A stretch of 64,000 bases of DNA from Tolypeutes matacus (taxonomy: Eukaryota; Chordata; Mammalia; Cingulata; Chlamyphoridae): assembly GCA_026826555.1 (NCBI GenBank), contig JAKSZT010054569.1, forward strand, positions 4,732,066-4,796,065, written 5' to 3'. Made by a program: the position numbers and the translations under genes. Positions 1 to 22,234 of the stretch are shown piece after piece. The notes under the pieces were generated by a model, which did no database searches, had not been told where the DNA came from, and saw nothing but the letters and a program-made list of their open reading frames with translations. The first letter of the stretch is position 1. Each line of letters opens with the position of its first letter.

Positions 1-195
1 CTCTCTGTCTTTTGCCTTGCCTTTTATATTTGATTCCCCCACCCACCAAGGGGTGGGGCTCAACACCCTACTGATGTGGCCCAGTTAACGCCCTAATCAT
101 AATTTAATCATGCCCAGATTAGCAGACCAGTTTACAAGCATAATCCAATATATATTTTTGGAATTCATAATTACATCAAATTGCCCAACGGCTAA
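1..195 (-). mobile_element. LTR fragment, inverted copy of the LTR at 1203-1723
   Basis: The reverse complement of the first 195 bp matches the beginning of the LTRs at 1203 and 53939 (GCCGTTGGGCAATTTGATG near its start). It is truncated by the window edge. It adjoins L1 sequence at about 195. No coding sequence. Confidence 0.75.
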
Positions 196-1202
196 AATGT
201 CCATTAGTTCTAATTGGTTAATAGTCTTGTTTAAGTCCTCTATTTCCTTATTGATCGTCTGCTTAGATGTTCTATCAATTATTTTAAGTCGTGTATTGAA
301 GTCTCCAACAATTATTAAAGAACTATGTATTTCTCCCTTCAATTCTGTCAATTTTTACTTCATATATTTCGGGGCTCTGTTGTGAGGTGCATATATGTTT
401 ATAATTGTTATATCTTCTTGCTAGATTGAATCTTTTATCAATATATAAAGTGCTTTGTGGTGTCTTGTAATCTTTTTTGACTTAAAGTCTATTGTGTTTG
501 AGAATAATATCGCCACTCTGGCTCTCTTTTGATTACTGTATGCATGGAACATCTTTTTTCACCCTTTTACTTTAAGCTTCCAGTGTCTTTGTACATAAAG
601 TAAGTCTTGCAGGCAGCATATAGATGGACCATGCTTTTGTAATCTACCAGTCTCTGCCTTTTAAAAGAAGAACTTAATCCATTGACATTTAAGGTAATAA
701 CCGAGAAGCAAGAATTTACTTCTGCCATTTAACTATTTGTTTTCTGTATGTCTTACGTGTTTTGTTCCTCAATTACTCCATTTCTGCCTTTTTTTTGTAC
801 TTAGTTGTTTTTTGTAGTATAGCATTTTGATTCCCTTCTTTCCTTTTGTTTATATTTTTAGTTTCTTCAAGGTTACCTTTGTAATTACAGCTAACATTTT
901 AAAGTAATAACAACCCAGTTCAACTAGTACAAACCTAGCTTCAGTAGTATACAAACTTTCTACTCCTATATATGTCCATCCTTCCCCCATTATATTGTTA
1001 TTGTCTCAAATTATATGTTCTACATTGTCTGCCTGGTAACATAGATTCATAATGTTATTTGAAACATTTGTCTGTTAAGTTATATGGGGGGGGAAGCAGT
1101 TACAAACCAAATGTACAATAATACAGGATTTTACATTTACCTGTGTAGTTACATTTACCAGTATTCTTTATTCCTTCTTATGGCTTTACGTTATTGTGTA
1201 GC
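196..1202 (-). mobile_element. L1 ORF2 fragment
   Basis: Minus-strand translation of the left part shows the L1 endonuclease segment with VGDFNTRL and IDRTSKQ..NKEIEDLN. Further right it has the typical GGCAGCATATAG and CCATTGACATTTAAGG blocks of old mammalian L1. It is degenerate, with no intact reading frame. It lies between two LTR copies of opposite orientation. Confidence 0.75.
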
Positions 1203-1723
1203 TGTAGCCGTTGGACAATTTGATGTAATTATGAATTCCAAAAATATAACTGGATCATGCTTGTAAACTGATCTGTTAATCTGGGCATGATTAAGTTATG
1301 ATTAGGGCATTGACTGGGCCATGTCAGTAGGGCGTTGAGCCCCACCCTTTGGTGGGTGGGGGAATTGAATATAGAAGGCAAGGCAAAGGACTGTTGAAGC
1401 AGTTTTAATGTTAGAAAAAAGGCCCCAGAAGAAGAGAAGTGAGCCGTTTGCCTGATAGTCTACACCTGACCTCATGGAGGAACCAGAAGAGCTAAGCCCA
1501 GAGAGAAACGCAGCCCCGGGAAGAGAGGAACACAAGAAACCTGAACCCTGGCAAACATCGGCAGCTGTCTTGCTCCAACACGTGGCAATGGACTGTGGTG
1601 AGAGAAGAAACTTAACGCTTTATGGCCTGGTATTTGTGGACTTCTACCACAAATAAATACCCCTTATAAAGACCAACCCATTTTTGGTATTTTACATTAG
1701 CACCCCTTTGGCTGACTAATACA
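1203..1723 (+). mobile_element. Solo LTR (armadillo ERV family, copy A)
   Basis: Starts TGTAGCCGTTGG and ends CTGACTAATACA, so it has the TG...CA termini of an LTR. The flanking 5 bp are GTAGC on the left and GTAGT on the right, a nearly perfect 5-bp target duplication. An AATAAA-type signal lies near the 3' end. It is about 85-90% similar by eye to the copy at 53939-54461. No internal viral sequence is attached. Confidence 0.75.
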
Positions 1724-4290
1724 GTAGTACCCTTTTATTTTAGCTTGAAGGGACTATCTTTAGCATTTATTATAGGGCAGGTCTTCTGGTAAGGAATTCT
1801 CTCGGCTTTTGTTTATATGTAAATGTCTTAATTTCACTTTCATTTTTAAAATATAATTTTGTTGGATATAGAATTCTTGATTGACAGTTTTTTTTCTAAG
1901 GACTTATTTATTTATTTATCCCCTACCTTCTTGTTTTGCACTCACTGTTTGCTCTCTGTCCGTTCGCTGTGTGTACCTCTGTGTCTGCTTGTCTTCTCTT
2001 TAGATGGCAGCAGGAACCAATCCTGGGACCTTCCAGAGTAGGAGAGAGGCACTCAATCTCTTGTGCCACCTCAGCTCCCTGGGCTGCTGTGTCTCTTATT
2101 GTCTTTGACTCCTGCGTGGGCCAGAACTCCTGTATGGGCCAGCACTCCTGCGCAGGCTAGCTCTCCGCTCAGGCCAGCTCGCCACATGGGCCAGCTTGCC
2201 TTCACCAAGAGGCCCCAAGAATCGTACCCTGGACCTCCTATATGGTAGACGGGAGCCCAATTGCTTGAGCCACATCCACTTCCCTTTTTTATTTATTTAT
2301 TTATTTTATTTATTTATTTATCCCCCCCCACCCTTAATTTGTGCTCACTGTCTGCTCTCTGTGTCTGCTTGTTTTTTCAGGAGGCACCAGGAACTGATCC
2401 TGGGACCTCCGATGTGGGAGAGAGGCATTCAATCACTTGAGCCACCTCAGCTCCCTTAAGGACTTTAAATATACCATCCCACTGTCTTCTGGCCTCCATG
2501 GTTTCTAATGAGAAATCTGCTCTTAATTTTGTTGGGGAGCCCTTGTATATTACAAGTCACTTCTGTCTCGCTGCTTTCAAAATCTCTTTGTCTTTGGATT
2601 TTGACAATTTCACTATATTTTGTCTTGATGTAGCCCTCTTAGAGTCTATACTGCTTGCAGTTTGTTGAGCTTCCTGTATATGTATGTCTATGTCTTTCAT
2701 GAGCTCTGGGAAGTTTTGGCTATTATTTCTTCAAATACCTTTTCTGCCTCTTTCTCTCTCTCTCGTTCTTCTGGGACTCCAGTGATGTATTTGTTGGTAT
2801 GCTTGATGGTGTCCCATAGGTTCCTCAGGCCCTGTTCGTTTTTCTTCATTATTTTTCAAATTTCTGCTCTTCAACTATATAATTTCTGTTGTCTTATCTT
2901 CACATTTCAAATTCACTGATCCTTTCTTCTGCCTCTTCAAATCTACTGTTGATTCTATTTAATGAAGTTTTATTTTTCCCTTCCAACTTCTGTACTTTGC
3001 AGCTCCAAAATTTGTTTGGTTCCTTTTTATAATTTCCATCTCTTTATTTTGTTCAGACAACATTTTCCTAACTTCCTCTAGTTTTTTTGTGTGTATGAAT
3101 TCCTTTAGCTCATTGAACATACTTAAGATGGTTGATTTAAAGTCTTTGACAAATAATTCCAATGTATGAGCATCCTTGAAATGGTTTCTGGCAAATTCTT
3201 TTTTTCCTGTGCATGGGCAATACTTTACTGTTTCTTTGTGGGTTTTGTAATTTTTTGTCGAGATCTGTACATTCTGAGTATTATGTTGTTGTAACTCTGG
3301 AATTCTAGTCCTTCCTCTCCTCTGGTATTACAAGGGTTTTTTGTTTTTGTTTATCTTGTTGGGGGCTGGAGCCGTCAATTTGTGGCTTTTCTAAACTAGC
3401 TTTGCTTCCAAATGGGGAATGGAAAGTATCTAGAGGAAGGGGAAAAAAAGTAGGTACTGCTTTAAGAAGCTTCTGCTGCTTTTCCCTGAGGGGGGTTGGA
3501 ACAGTAGCCTCCCTAGAGTTGGCTGCCCAGTGCTCTGAAGTAGCTGATCAAAAACACTGATCAGTGACCAGACCACACATCCCCAGATTTTGATAGTCTA
3601 ACCCTGGCACAGGCAAACTGTACCAGGAGCATGATCTACAGTCCCCACTCCTGCCTGCCTGGGGGATGGGGGATGGTAACTGCTGGACGGAGGGTGAAAT
3701 TCACTGGTATTTACCACAATTTACCACCCTCTTCTTCCAACTCTTCCTTGGATACTGCACAATGTTCCACCAGAGTTCCAAAGTAGTTGAGAGAGGTAGA
3801 TCCTGCCAGTTTAATAGTTATTTTGTTAGAGGGACTGATTCCTGGAGCATTCTGTAGAAGAGCTCGATGAGCTGCCTTCTACATGCAGGGCAAGTTCTGG
3901 GACAGCAAGTCCCTCAGGCCACTTCCAGACAGATTGGGCCAGACATACTTACTCCCAGTATGTGCATGAGAGTTACTCTGCTCCTTCCAGAACCAAGTCA
4001 GGGATCGTCACTGGGAGCATGGGCTGGTTCCCTGCTGAGCCAGTGAGGAGTGCGAGAAGGGTCAGCCAGGGCGCCAGGAGATCTACTGCTTTTAAGAGGC
4101 CTTTTTCTTGATTCGTGCTCACCCTGTTATTGTAGTCCTTTGTTTTCTGGAGCTTTGAGAAAGATGTTTCTGTCAGTTATTGCTGGTGGTTCAAAATGTC
4201 TGCAGGGGGGAAGGAGCTCTGAAGCCTCTCACTCTGCCTTTTTTATCCCCCACAGATCTGACTTTTATTGTGTTCTCATATTAAGCATAA
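1724..4290 (-). mobile_element. Old L1, 5'/ORF1 region, interrupted by SINEs
   Basis: The plus strand reads like the reverse of a mammalian L1M 5' half: CTTCTGGCCTCCATGGTTTC, CTTGATGGTGTCCCATAGG, and stretches complementary to ORF1 coiled-coil code. A SINE cluster splits it at about 1907-2456. From about 3350 to 4290 it is GC-richer, probably 5' UTR or unique intron, with nothing else recognised. Confidence 0.65.
1907..2456 (-). mobile_element. Composite armadillo SINE insertion (dimer plus monomer)
   Basis: Two reverse-oriented SINE pieces lie head to tail, with the duplication TAAGGACTT at 1898-1906 and 2457-2465. The first piece contains the dimer junction also seen at 47.8 and 49.5 kb (reverse of GAGACACAGCA...GGGAGCTGAGGTGGC). 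The second (about 2284-2456) is a monomer ending GAGCCACCTCAGCTCCC. Confidence 0.75.
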
Positions 4291-5330
4291 TTTTATTTTT
4301 ACCTTTTTAATTTTTTATTATTTATTTATTTTTAATATCTTATTACAGAAGTTGCGAACTTACAAAACAATCACGCATATGTATAGAATTCCCATACCAC
4401 AACCTTTCACCAACATACCGCTCCATTGTGGAACATATGTTACAGATTATGAGATGATATCATCAGACTGTTACCACTAACTATGGTCCATAGCATACGT
4501 ACATTTGGCACACTTTTTCCATACCCCCCTATTATTAACACAGTACATCTTTGGCATTGATGGAAGAATATTACAGTATTGTGTTCATTATAGTCCATAT
4601 GTTACATTAATTGTATTTTTCCCATGATTCTCCACATTCCCACCACCCTGCAATAGTGACATACATCTGTTCTAGCTCACAGAAGGATACTCTTGCATCT
4701 GTACTATTAACCACAATTCTCATCCACCTCTGGGTTCACTGTATTATTCAGTCCCTAGATTATTCTCTGTCTTTCAATTGCCATTTCCATCCCTAGACTA
4801 CCCTTTTCAGCCACATTCCCGTTTATAAACCAGCTGCTAAACACTATAATGTGTTACCATTAACTTTATTCCTTTCCACACATTTACAGTCAAGTTAGTT
4901 AAAACTTCTACATATATCACAGCCCTCCTCTTATCTTCAAATAACCAGTACTCTAGGTTTTAACTCCATGGGTTTATTCTTTGTATTTAGTTCATATTAG
5001 TGAGACCATGCAACATTTGTCCTTTTGTGTCTGGCTTATTTCACTTAGCATAATGTCTTCAAGATTCATCCATGTTATCATATGTGTCCCAATTTAATTT
5101 CTTCTTCAGCATAGTATTCTACCGTATGTATAAATTACATTTTGTTTATCCATTTATTGGTTGACGGACACTTGGGTTGTTTCCATCTTTTGGCACTTGT
5201 GAATATTGCTGCTATGAACATCGGTGTGCAGATACCTGTTCGTGTCACAGTTTTCAGTTTTTCTAGATGTATTCTTAGTAGTCACTGCATCATCTTGATC
5301 AGGGTGGGGCCCCCAGTTACTTTTTTAAGT
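4290..5330 (-). mobile_element. L1 3' end (ORF2 C-terminus and long 3' UTR)
   Basis: The plus strand shows the reverse of the L1 3' terminus, including GTTTATCCATTTATTGGTTG and TTGGGTTGTTTCCATC, preceded on the left by a long 3' UTR with CCACTAACTATGGTCCATAG. This is the same region as the plus-strand L1 ends at 48.4, 52.5 and 62.5 kb, but with a different 3' UTR. Confidence 0.8.
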
Positions 5331-5510
5331 TTTATTGTTTTGTAATTTATCTTTTATTTTTGTCAAAGTTATCCCTTTGATTACCTTCCCCTCTGCCAGC
5401 CTTATATATAGCTTTTGGGTCAGTCAAGTTGGTTCCTATTTGTCCATTTGTTTTCTATCCCTCTATATTTTGTTGTTTTTGGTTCCTTGCTTGTTTTCTT
5501 TGTGTTAGAG

Positions 5511-5733
5511 CAGGAGTTGGTAAACTTTTCTGTAAAGGGCCAGATTGTAAATATTTTAGGTTTTGAGGGCTGTATGGACATGTTGCAACTACTCAACTCT
5601 GCTATTGGAAAGTGAAAGCAGCCAGAGGTGTTAGGTAAAATGAATGGTTATGGCTGTGTTCCAATAAAACTTTATATACCAATACAGGTGGCAGGTTGTA
5701 TTTGGCCTCTTGGCTTTAGATTGCCAACCCTTA
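5511..5733. mobile_element. hAT (Charlie-type) non-autonomous DNA transposon
   Basis: Terminal inverted repeats CAGGAGTTGGTAAAC and its degenerate complement ending TTGCCAACCCTTA bound a 223-bp element with the common block TCTGTAAAGGGCCAGATTGT and CCAATAAAACTTTAT. The flanking 8-mers TGTTAGAG and TCATAGAG agree at six of eight positions, as expected for an old hAT target duplication. Confidence 0.8.
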
Positions 5734-6056
5734 TCATAGAGAGCTTACACTTTCTTCACATCCCTTTACTTTTATTTAGTAGAGAGAAAGTGCTACTGGG
5801 CATTTAACTTACCTTCTTTAACTGCAGATCCCAGGCTGAGCTATTATTTTTTATTGATAAGAATTGGGAATAAAATCTCAAATTGACTACTTAAATGACA
5901 AAGGGTTGTTGGGCAGCTAATCATGATCCCCATATCCTTTCATAAGGGTGAGGATCTGAGAGTAGAAGTCAAAGGTCCTCGGGGCCCAGAGATCGAAATT
6001 AAAGCAAGGAAAAGAGAACTTACCTTTAATGCCTACACATTCTGTCCCTACCTCAG

Positions 6057-8806
6057 GCATGGTGGTTTTCTGGAACCTTCCCACTAACTCACCTCTGCAG
6101 CGGATACGGCTATCTGACGGTTCCTTGAAGCTCTACCCCTTCCAGTGTTTCCTCGCCCATGACCAGGCTGTGCGTACCCTTCAGTGGTGCAAAGCTAACA
6201 GGTATGGAAGAGGAGAGTCATGGAGGTCGCAGGTGAAGGCTGGGAGAGGCTGACTCTTTCAGATTTGTTCAGAGTCAATCTTTTCCTCTCTTTTCACAGT
6301 CATTTCCTAGTCTCTGCTGGGAGCGACCGGAAAATCAAATTTTGGGACCTTCGGCGGCCTTATGAACCAATAAATTCTATCAAGCGCTTCTTGAGTACAG
6401 AGCTAGCCTGGCTGCTCCCCTACAACGGTGTCACTGTGGCTCAGGACAACTGCTATGCCTCGTACGGCAGGAGGGAAATAGGAGTTCTGGGGACAGGCCC
6501 TGTGGGTTGGGGTACAAAAGGATGCTAGACTGTGGTGGGGAAAGGAGGTTTGAGAGTTGTCTCACCAAGGTAGTTTGAATTCTGGAAGGAACTGGGGAGA
6601 AGAAATGAAACTCATCTTAGAAAAAAGGGAGGTTTTCTTTTCTTTTTATTTCTCTTTCTCTTACAGTTACGGGCTGTGTGGGATACATTATATTGATGCT
6701 GGTTACTTTGGTTTCAAGGCCTATTTCACTGCTCCTCGAAAAGGCACTGTCTGGGTGAGCTCCTCTCTCTTTCACAATCTTTATTACACAGGAAAACTAA
6801 TCATGTGCTCATCTAGTGGTAGTCAGGAAGAGGCTGTATTTTGGGTAGGAGAAGATAGCTCTGTGATAATTAGCATCACAGACATGAGTTATGATAAGCT
6901 CATTTTTTTGTGTGTGTATATATATCTCCTCCCTCAGACTGTGCAATTGTTACTAATTCATAAAATCGAATGAATAGGGGGCGGATGTGACTCAAATTGT
7001 TGGGCGTCTGTCTGCCATATGGAGGGACCTGGGTTTGATCCCTGGGACCTCCCGGTAAAGTAAAAAATACATATATAGAAGGCACATGGGCTGCCAGGCT
7101 CTGTGTGCCGGTGGGCTGCCAGGCTCTGTGTGCCGGTGAGCCACCAGGCCCTGGGAGCCATGCAGCAAGATGATGACGTAACAGGAGAGAGACTCAGGGG
7201 AGAGTCAAGACGAGATGCTCCGAAAGCTCCGAAAACCAGGAACTGAGGTGGCGCAGGTGGCAGAACATCTTTCTCCTACATCGGAGGTCTTCAGGATCAA
7301 ATCCTGGTGAAGACTGGAGGAGAAGGATGAGAAGAGATAGCAGGAAACAGACCCAGAGAATTGCTCAGCGAATGGACACAAAACAGCAAATGGGGAAGGG
7401 AGTGGTTAAAATAGATAAAGTAAATAAATCTTAAAAAAAAAAAATTTCAAATGAATATATAAGTGAAAACTGTCTCTTCCTATTAGAGTCTTTCAGGATC
7501 AGACTGGCTTGGAACCATAGCTGCGGGAGATATATCTGGGGAGCTCATTGCAGCCATATTGCCTGATATGGCACTGAACCCGATAAATGTCAAGCGACCT
7601 GTTGAGCGAAGATTCGTATGTATATGAATATCTCATGCTGCCCCATCTGTTTACTCCAAATCTACATGCCCTCCCAACTCCTAATAGAGTACAAATTTGT
7701 ACCGGGTCTCCCAGGCCTGATATTAACCTGAAAGTCTTAGTGCAGAGTTGTGGACAACCTTCCTTACCCTACTTCATCCGAGCATATAGTTAAACATACT
7801 GCTTTCTTCCATATTTAAGTCTCTCCTGCCCCAAACCAGTTTTCTCTCCCTTTACCTTTATTCTTTATTCAGTATTATAGAACCTAATCTCATAGTCTCC
7901 TTTTTAGCCTATATATAAAGCAGATCTGATGCCATATCAAGAAAGCACTGAAGGTCAAGATCACTCTTCTGCTTCATCTGGGTCCCTGAACCCTCCCAAG
8001 GCTCGAACTTATGCTGAAACTGTTAACCATCACTACTTGCTCTTTCAAGACACAGATTTGGTAAGTTGGGGCCAGGAGAATGGATATGGCATTAGAAAAG
8101 GTAGAAAGCTTTAGTCCTTGTATAGTAGGGAACCCTAAAGAGTTCTAGCATAAAGATGCAAAACTAAGAAGCTGTTTGCTTTCTCCATCCCATTACACCC
8201 CTCCTCCAGGGTTCATTCCACGATCTGCTCCATAGGGAACCCGTGCTGCGTATGCAGGAGGGAGAGGGGCACTCTCAGCTCTGCCTGGACAGGCTGCAGC
8301 TGGAGGCTATTCATAAGGTAAGGACTTGACTCACCTTCTCTACCCTCTACTCTCTTATCCCCCCAACTTTGGGCCTGTGGTCTGTGAAATGGAAGATGAA
8401 AAGGTAACATGGCTTTAGGCAGAAAGTAGCTTTGGCAACCTCATCATCTTGCGCCCGATAGACCTACCTCACTCACTGTCATCTCCTCTTTCAGACTGTG
8501 GCCCATTTTTTTTTGCTCATACAGCTAGAACTCACTCTAAAGCATCAACCATAGGCTTCTTTCTTTTGTTTTCTGTTCTCTTCACAGGTACGTTTCAGCC
8601 CAAACCTGGACTCCTATGGATGGCTGGTATCTGGAGGGCAGTCAGGGCTGGTTCGGATCCATTTTGTCCGTGGACTCACCTCCCCACTGGGCCACCGTAT
8701 GCAGCTTGAAAGCCGAGCCCACTTCAGTACCATGTTCCAACCATCCTTGCTGCCTAAAGGGCCTGGCTTCCCTCCAACCAGCCATCGCCTTCTCCCCAGT
8801 CCCTAG
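6057..8806 (+). CDS. GTF3C2: General transcription factor IIIC subunit 2 (TFIIIC110), last seven coding exons; 5' part lies before the window
   Basis: TFIIIC is the multi-subunit factor that binds the A and B boxes of tRNA-type genes and brings TFIIIB and RNA polymerase III to them in the nucleus; this subunit carries WD-type repeats. Exons read at 6057-6201, 6300-6461, 6667-6754, 7487-7615, 7908-8060, 8210-8317 and 8588-8806, each bounded by AG and GT. The first two bases complete a split codon, after which 334 codons run in one frame to the TAG at 8804-8806. WD-like strand ends are visible (VVFWNL in the first exon, KIKFWDLR in the second). The product matches my memory of the human C-terminal third almost residue for residue as far as the [11 protein letters not shown] stretch, then diverges slightly before ending HRLLPSP. 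Upstream exons are not found in the preceding 6 kb, which is one repeat-filled intron. Confidence 0.96.
6977..7445 (+). mobile_element. Dimeric armadillo SINE in a GTF3C2 intron
   Basis: The first unit begins GGGGCGGATGTGACTCAAAT with B-box GGTTTGATCCC. A second, degenerate unit begins near 7240 (GGAACTGAGGTGGCGCAGG, B-box GATCAAATCC). The element ends in AATAAATCTT plus an A run. It sits in the intron between the GTF3C2 exons ending 6754 and starting 7487, stopping about 40 bp before the acceptor. Confidence 0.7.
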
Positions 8807-9994
8807 TCTGGGCCCACACAGGACCTTTGGAATGAAGTCTGCCAAGAACACATGGCCTCTGTGCACAGAGCCATCAGAACCGGGGCCTTCCTGGACAGGG
8901 ATGCTGCCCAGGCTGGGACCTTTTCAGCCTGCCTCCCCAGGACTCCTTAGCTCCCCCTCCTTCCACAGACTTCTATGATCACAGCCCCCTGCAGGCAGAG
9001 GGGCCCTCCCTCCAGAACTCTCAAGGCTCCTCGGCCTGAAACTGTGGCTCACGAGGAACACTCAGGCCTGACTTAGGCTTGGGAGTCAAATTGCTCATAT
9101 TGAGCATATTGTCAAGTAGGTAAAGCCAAGTAAATGTACTGGGTGTTTTGAGATCACATGTGAGTGGGTGTTTGGAGAATCAGACAGGGTATCTGCATGA
9201 AGGTTCCTGTCTGACTGGCTTCCAGTATCCCAAACTTTCTCTTAAGAGTAACCAGCACACAAGTTTGTGTTTATTGGGCCGAAGCTGCTTGTAGTATTTC
9301 TTTAACTGAGGAATACCACAAATACCCTACCAATAGGGCAAGGACTCAGATCTTACTTGCCTCTGCTTATGAAATATTCCCCATCACTGGTCAACTGACC
9401 CCACTTGAACACTTCTAGACAGTCATGTTTTAAAATCACTTCTTTATATCAAGTCAAAGAGTATACTTCTATAAATTTTACCCATGGGTGTTAGGAAACC
9501 TAGTCATTCTTACCTGTGATTGTCCTTTTCAGTATTTAACAATAGCTATCATGTGTTTCCCAAGCCTTTTCTTTTTAGATTAAATATCTTCTGTTACTTG
9601 AACCATTCTTTTACACGTCATGATTTTTGATCCTCCACCATACTGTCACATTGTTGACGCCCTTAATGCTTAGCTATTTGATTTCAACTCTAGGTATAGG
9701 AGGTGTTTAGAAACCAAGCAGAGGACTTCATGTATTGCTGTATCTCACCCTGTTAAGTCCTCCTGTGGGATGCTGCAGGCTTGCGGTGACAGCAATACTG
9801 CCTCCTAAACAAGAACAGATGGACCCTAGCAATGATACACAGGCAAGCCGTAGCCTTGGAATGCATAAGAGTACAGGCTGGGGTTTGCAGGGGGATGTAG
9901 TTAGCCTCAAGAAATAGAGAAAAATAAGCAGTCGGCGCCTCCTGGAGGGAGTGGAGATTAGTTTAATGTCTACCAGGAACAAAACCCTCTGGTG
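8807..9994 (+). other. GTF3C2 3' UTR and downstream flank
   Basis: Non-coding stretch after the GTF3C2 stop. No canonical AATAAA was found. An ATTAAA at 9579-9584 is the best visible candidate poly(A) signal, so the UTR may be about 0.8 kb long. The remainder is unique sequence without a recognisable repeat. The exact transcript end is uncertain. Confidence 0.4.
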
Positions 9995-10188
9995 GGAAGC
10001 GGCTGTGGCTCAATCAGTAGGGCTCCCGTTTACCATATGGGAGGCCCTGGGTTCGGTTCCCGGGGCCTCCTGGTGAAGGCAAGCCCGCCCGCACGGCGTG
10101 GTTAGCTGACCCAGCGAGCACAAGCAGCAAGGGGGGGATAAATGAATAAATAAATAAATAATCTTAAAAAAAAAAAAAAACAAAAAAA
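9995..10188 (+). mobile_element. Armadillo SINE monomer
   Basis: Full-length copy with GCGGCTGTGGCTCAATCAG head, GGTTCGGTTCC B-box, TAAATAAATAAATAATCTT and an A tail. Exact 14-bp duplications AAAACCCTCTGGTG occur at 9981-9994 and 10189-10202, so this is a young copy. Confidence 0.92.
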
Positions 10189-10202
10189 AAAACCCTCTGG
10201 TG

Positions 10203-11460
10203 CTCTAGACTGATTTGCAAAATAGCTGGAAACAGCTTTCTGTCTTTCCAGAGCAGGGAATTTGCCATGTCAGGAAATCTTTAAAAGGAAAGGAATCAAG
10301 TAGTTCAATCCCCTCCATCTTAGAGAAGAGGAAGCTGAGGCCTGGAAGACACCTGGACATTTTGCAGGAGAAGGACCCCAACCTGTGCAGTAAGCTAAGT
10401 GCGGCAGCACCCTGCTGTGGTGATCCAGATCAGATTATGCCAAGTTTTAGGTTTCTGAACTGACCAGAAGGAACGTGCCTGTCATTCTACACAGGCAGCC
10501 CCTTGATGCTGCACCATGAACTTGCACTTTCAGCGATAGCTGTTGGGGCTGTCAGTGTTGCTGAGTGTCGGCCTTCAAAAGCACCTGAGGCCGATGCTCT
10601 TCTTCTCCACTATAAACCCTCTTCTCCTCAGGCCACCCCCACTTCCGACCCACCCTCCAAATATTCCCAGCTTCTACCACACATTGTGGTTCCTGTACTT
10701 CTTTACCTTTACCTTTCCTCCCCCACAGTATTCCCTCCTCTAGGGAGTGCCCTTTTCCACCTTCAATAACACCTTCACCTTCAAGGCCCCAACTTCAATT
10801 CCAACTTCACCAAGGAGCCTTCCCAGATTTCTCCCAAAAAAACTACTCTCCCTCCCATGAGTTCCCAAGGGGAAAGGGGGAGAAAAGGGGAGAAGCAAGT
10901 ACTTAAAGCATTCGATTTATATAGGGTGTACTTTACATACCCTGTTTGATCCTATGACGTAGGTATTGGTCCTAAAATGAAAACTAAGATTCTGAGTGGT
11001 TAAGCAGCCTGAACAGGTGGTGCTGGAATTTGAACCCAGACAGGCTGATTTTAGAGCAGTTTCTTTTACCTCAACTTTTTGCCTACCACATTTGGTCTTT
11101 TATTACATTTACTAGTGTAAACTCACTCTAGCATATATTTTGCATATAGGAGCCTTTTAGTTAAATGTTTGGGACAATGAATTCTCTTGCTTCCTTACTC
11201 TGTTTCTCCAGTGTCAGTGACAGGATTCTCCTGTCTTGTTCATTTAAGAATTGGGTAAATTAGGGTTGAAGCTAGCTATGTGGAGAGCTGGAAAGGGCTA
11301 GACATGGCTACTTCCTTAAAGTGGCCTTCCTGAACCTAGAGATAGTTAAGCAAAGGCTGCCAACCTGACAAATCCACTGCCCAGGATAGTACAGGAATTT
11401 CCACTATATTCACAGAAACTTAGAATGTTAGAGCTAGAAGGGGATTAAGAAATTATCTAG
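10203..11460. other. Intergenic DNA between GTF3C2 and MPV17
   Basis: Mostly unique sequence. The segment about 10915-11075 (ATCCTATGACGTAGGTATTGG, GAATTTGAACCCAGACAGG) has the order and motifs of an ancient MIR in plus orientation. No gene was recognised. Confidence 0.5.
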
Positions 11461-11738
11461 GGAAGCAGCTGTGGCTCAAGTGGTTGGGCTCCCGTTTCCC
11501 ATATGGGAGGCCCCAGGTTCGATTCCCGGGACCTCCTGGTAAAGGCGAGCCGGCCCACATGGTGCAGTAAGCTGACAGCTCGCACCGTGTGGTGAGCTGA
11601 TGGCCCGTGTGGCACAGTGAGCTGGCGCAGCAAGATGATGGAACAAAGGGAGACAAGCAGACACAGAAAAATGCACAGCAAAATGGACACAGCAAGCACA
11701 AGCAGCAAGGGGGGATTAATAAATAAATAAACATTTTT
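11461..11738 (+). mobile_element. Armadillo SINE, long form
   Basis: Head GGAAGCAGCTGTGGCTCAAG, block TTTCCCATATGGGAGG and B-box GGTTCGATTCC, followed by a longer body (GCTGACAGCTCGCACCGTG...) and an A-rich end. Flanks AAATTATCTAG and AAATCATCTAG form the target duplication. 11739-12240 beyond it is unique sequence without a recognised feature. Confidence 0.85.
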
Positions 11739-12239
11739 TAAAAAAATCATCTAGTCCACAGAGCTATAAACAAAGCAGCAATTGGGGTAAAAGAACCTGT
11801 AGTCATGGCCCCTAAACCTCTCCCTGTAGTCCTGGAGTTGTAAGACCCCAGTTTGAAATAGCCCAAAGCCCTCATTTTACACGAGGAAACTTTAGTTCAA
11901 GTCTAGGGACTAAGGCTGCTCAATTATGGAGCGAGGACCTAATCCCTCCACTGAGGTTCTGTGGTTCTAGTGCTTTCTGCGGATGGCAGCATTTTAAAAG
12001 GGACTGTTGTAGCAGGGCACTGCAACAGTCGCTGTGAGGACAACAATGATGAACCTGGCCCAGTTCCACCCATTCAGGAGCTCAGAATTATTGAAGCTAA
12101 TGGAGGGTCCAGCGACTCTACAACAGAACACACACACCTACCACGCTTGATCATCTACCCCTTAGAGTTTGCAAACTAGGATCCTAGAGGAGCTCGTCTT
12201 TCAGAATACTGAGGCTGCGAAGGACGTAGAGACCTTGGT

Positions 12240-22234
<9,995 letters not shown>

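Noticed and set aside
1203..1723. Possible provirus formed with the inverted LTR at 1-195
   Set aside because: The two LTRs point in opposite directions and the DNA between them is L1, so they are not the two ends of one provirus.
8616..8978. 120-codon frame over the last GTF3C2 exon
   Set aside because: It is in a shifted frame; the real exon reads through to TAG at 8804-8806 with the known C-terminus.
9995..10060. tRNA-like sequences with A and B boxes throughout the window
   Set aside because: They are heads of tRNA-derived SINEs with target duplications and A tails, not tRNA genes.
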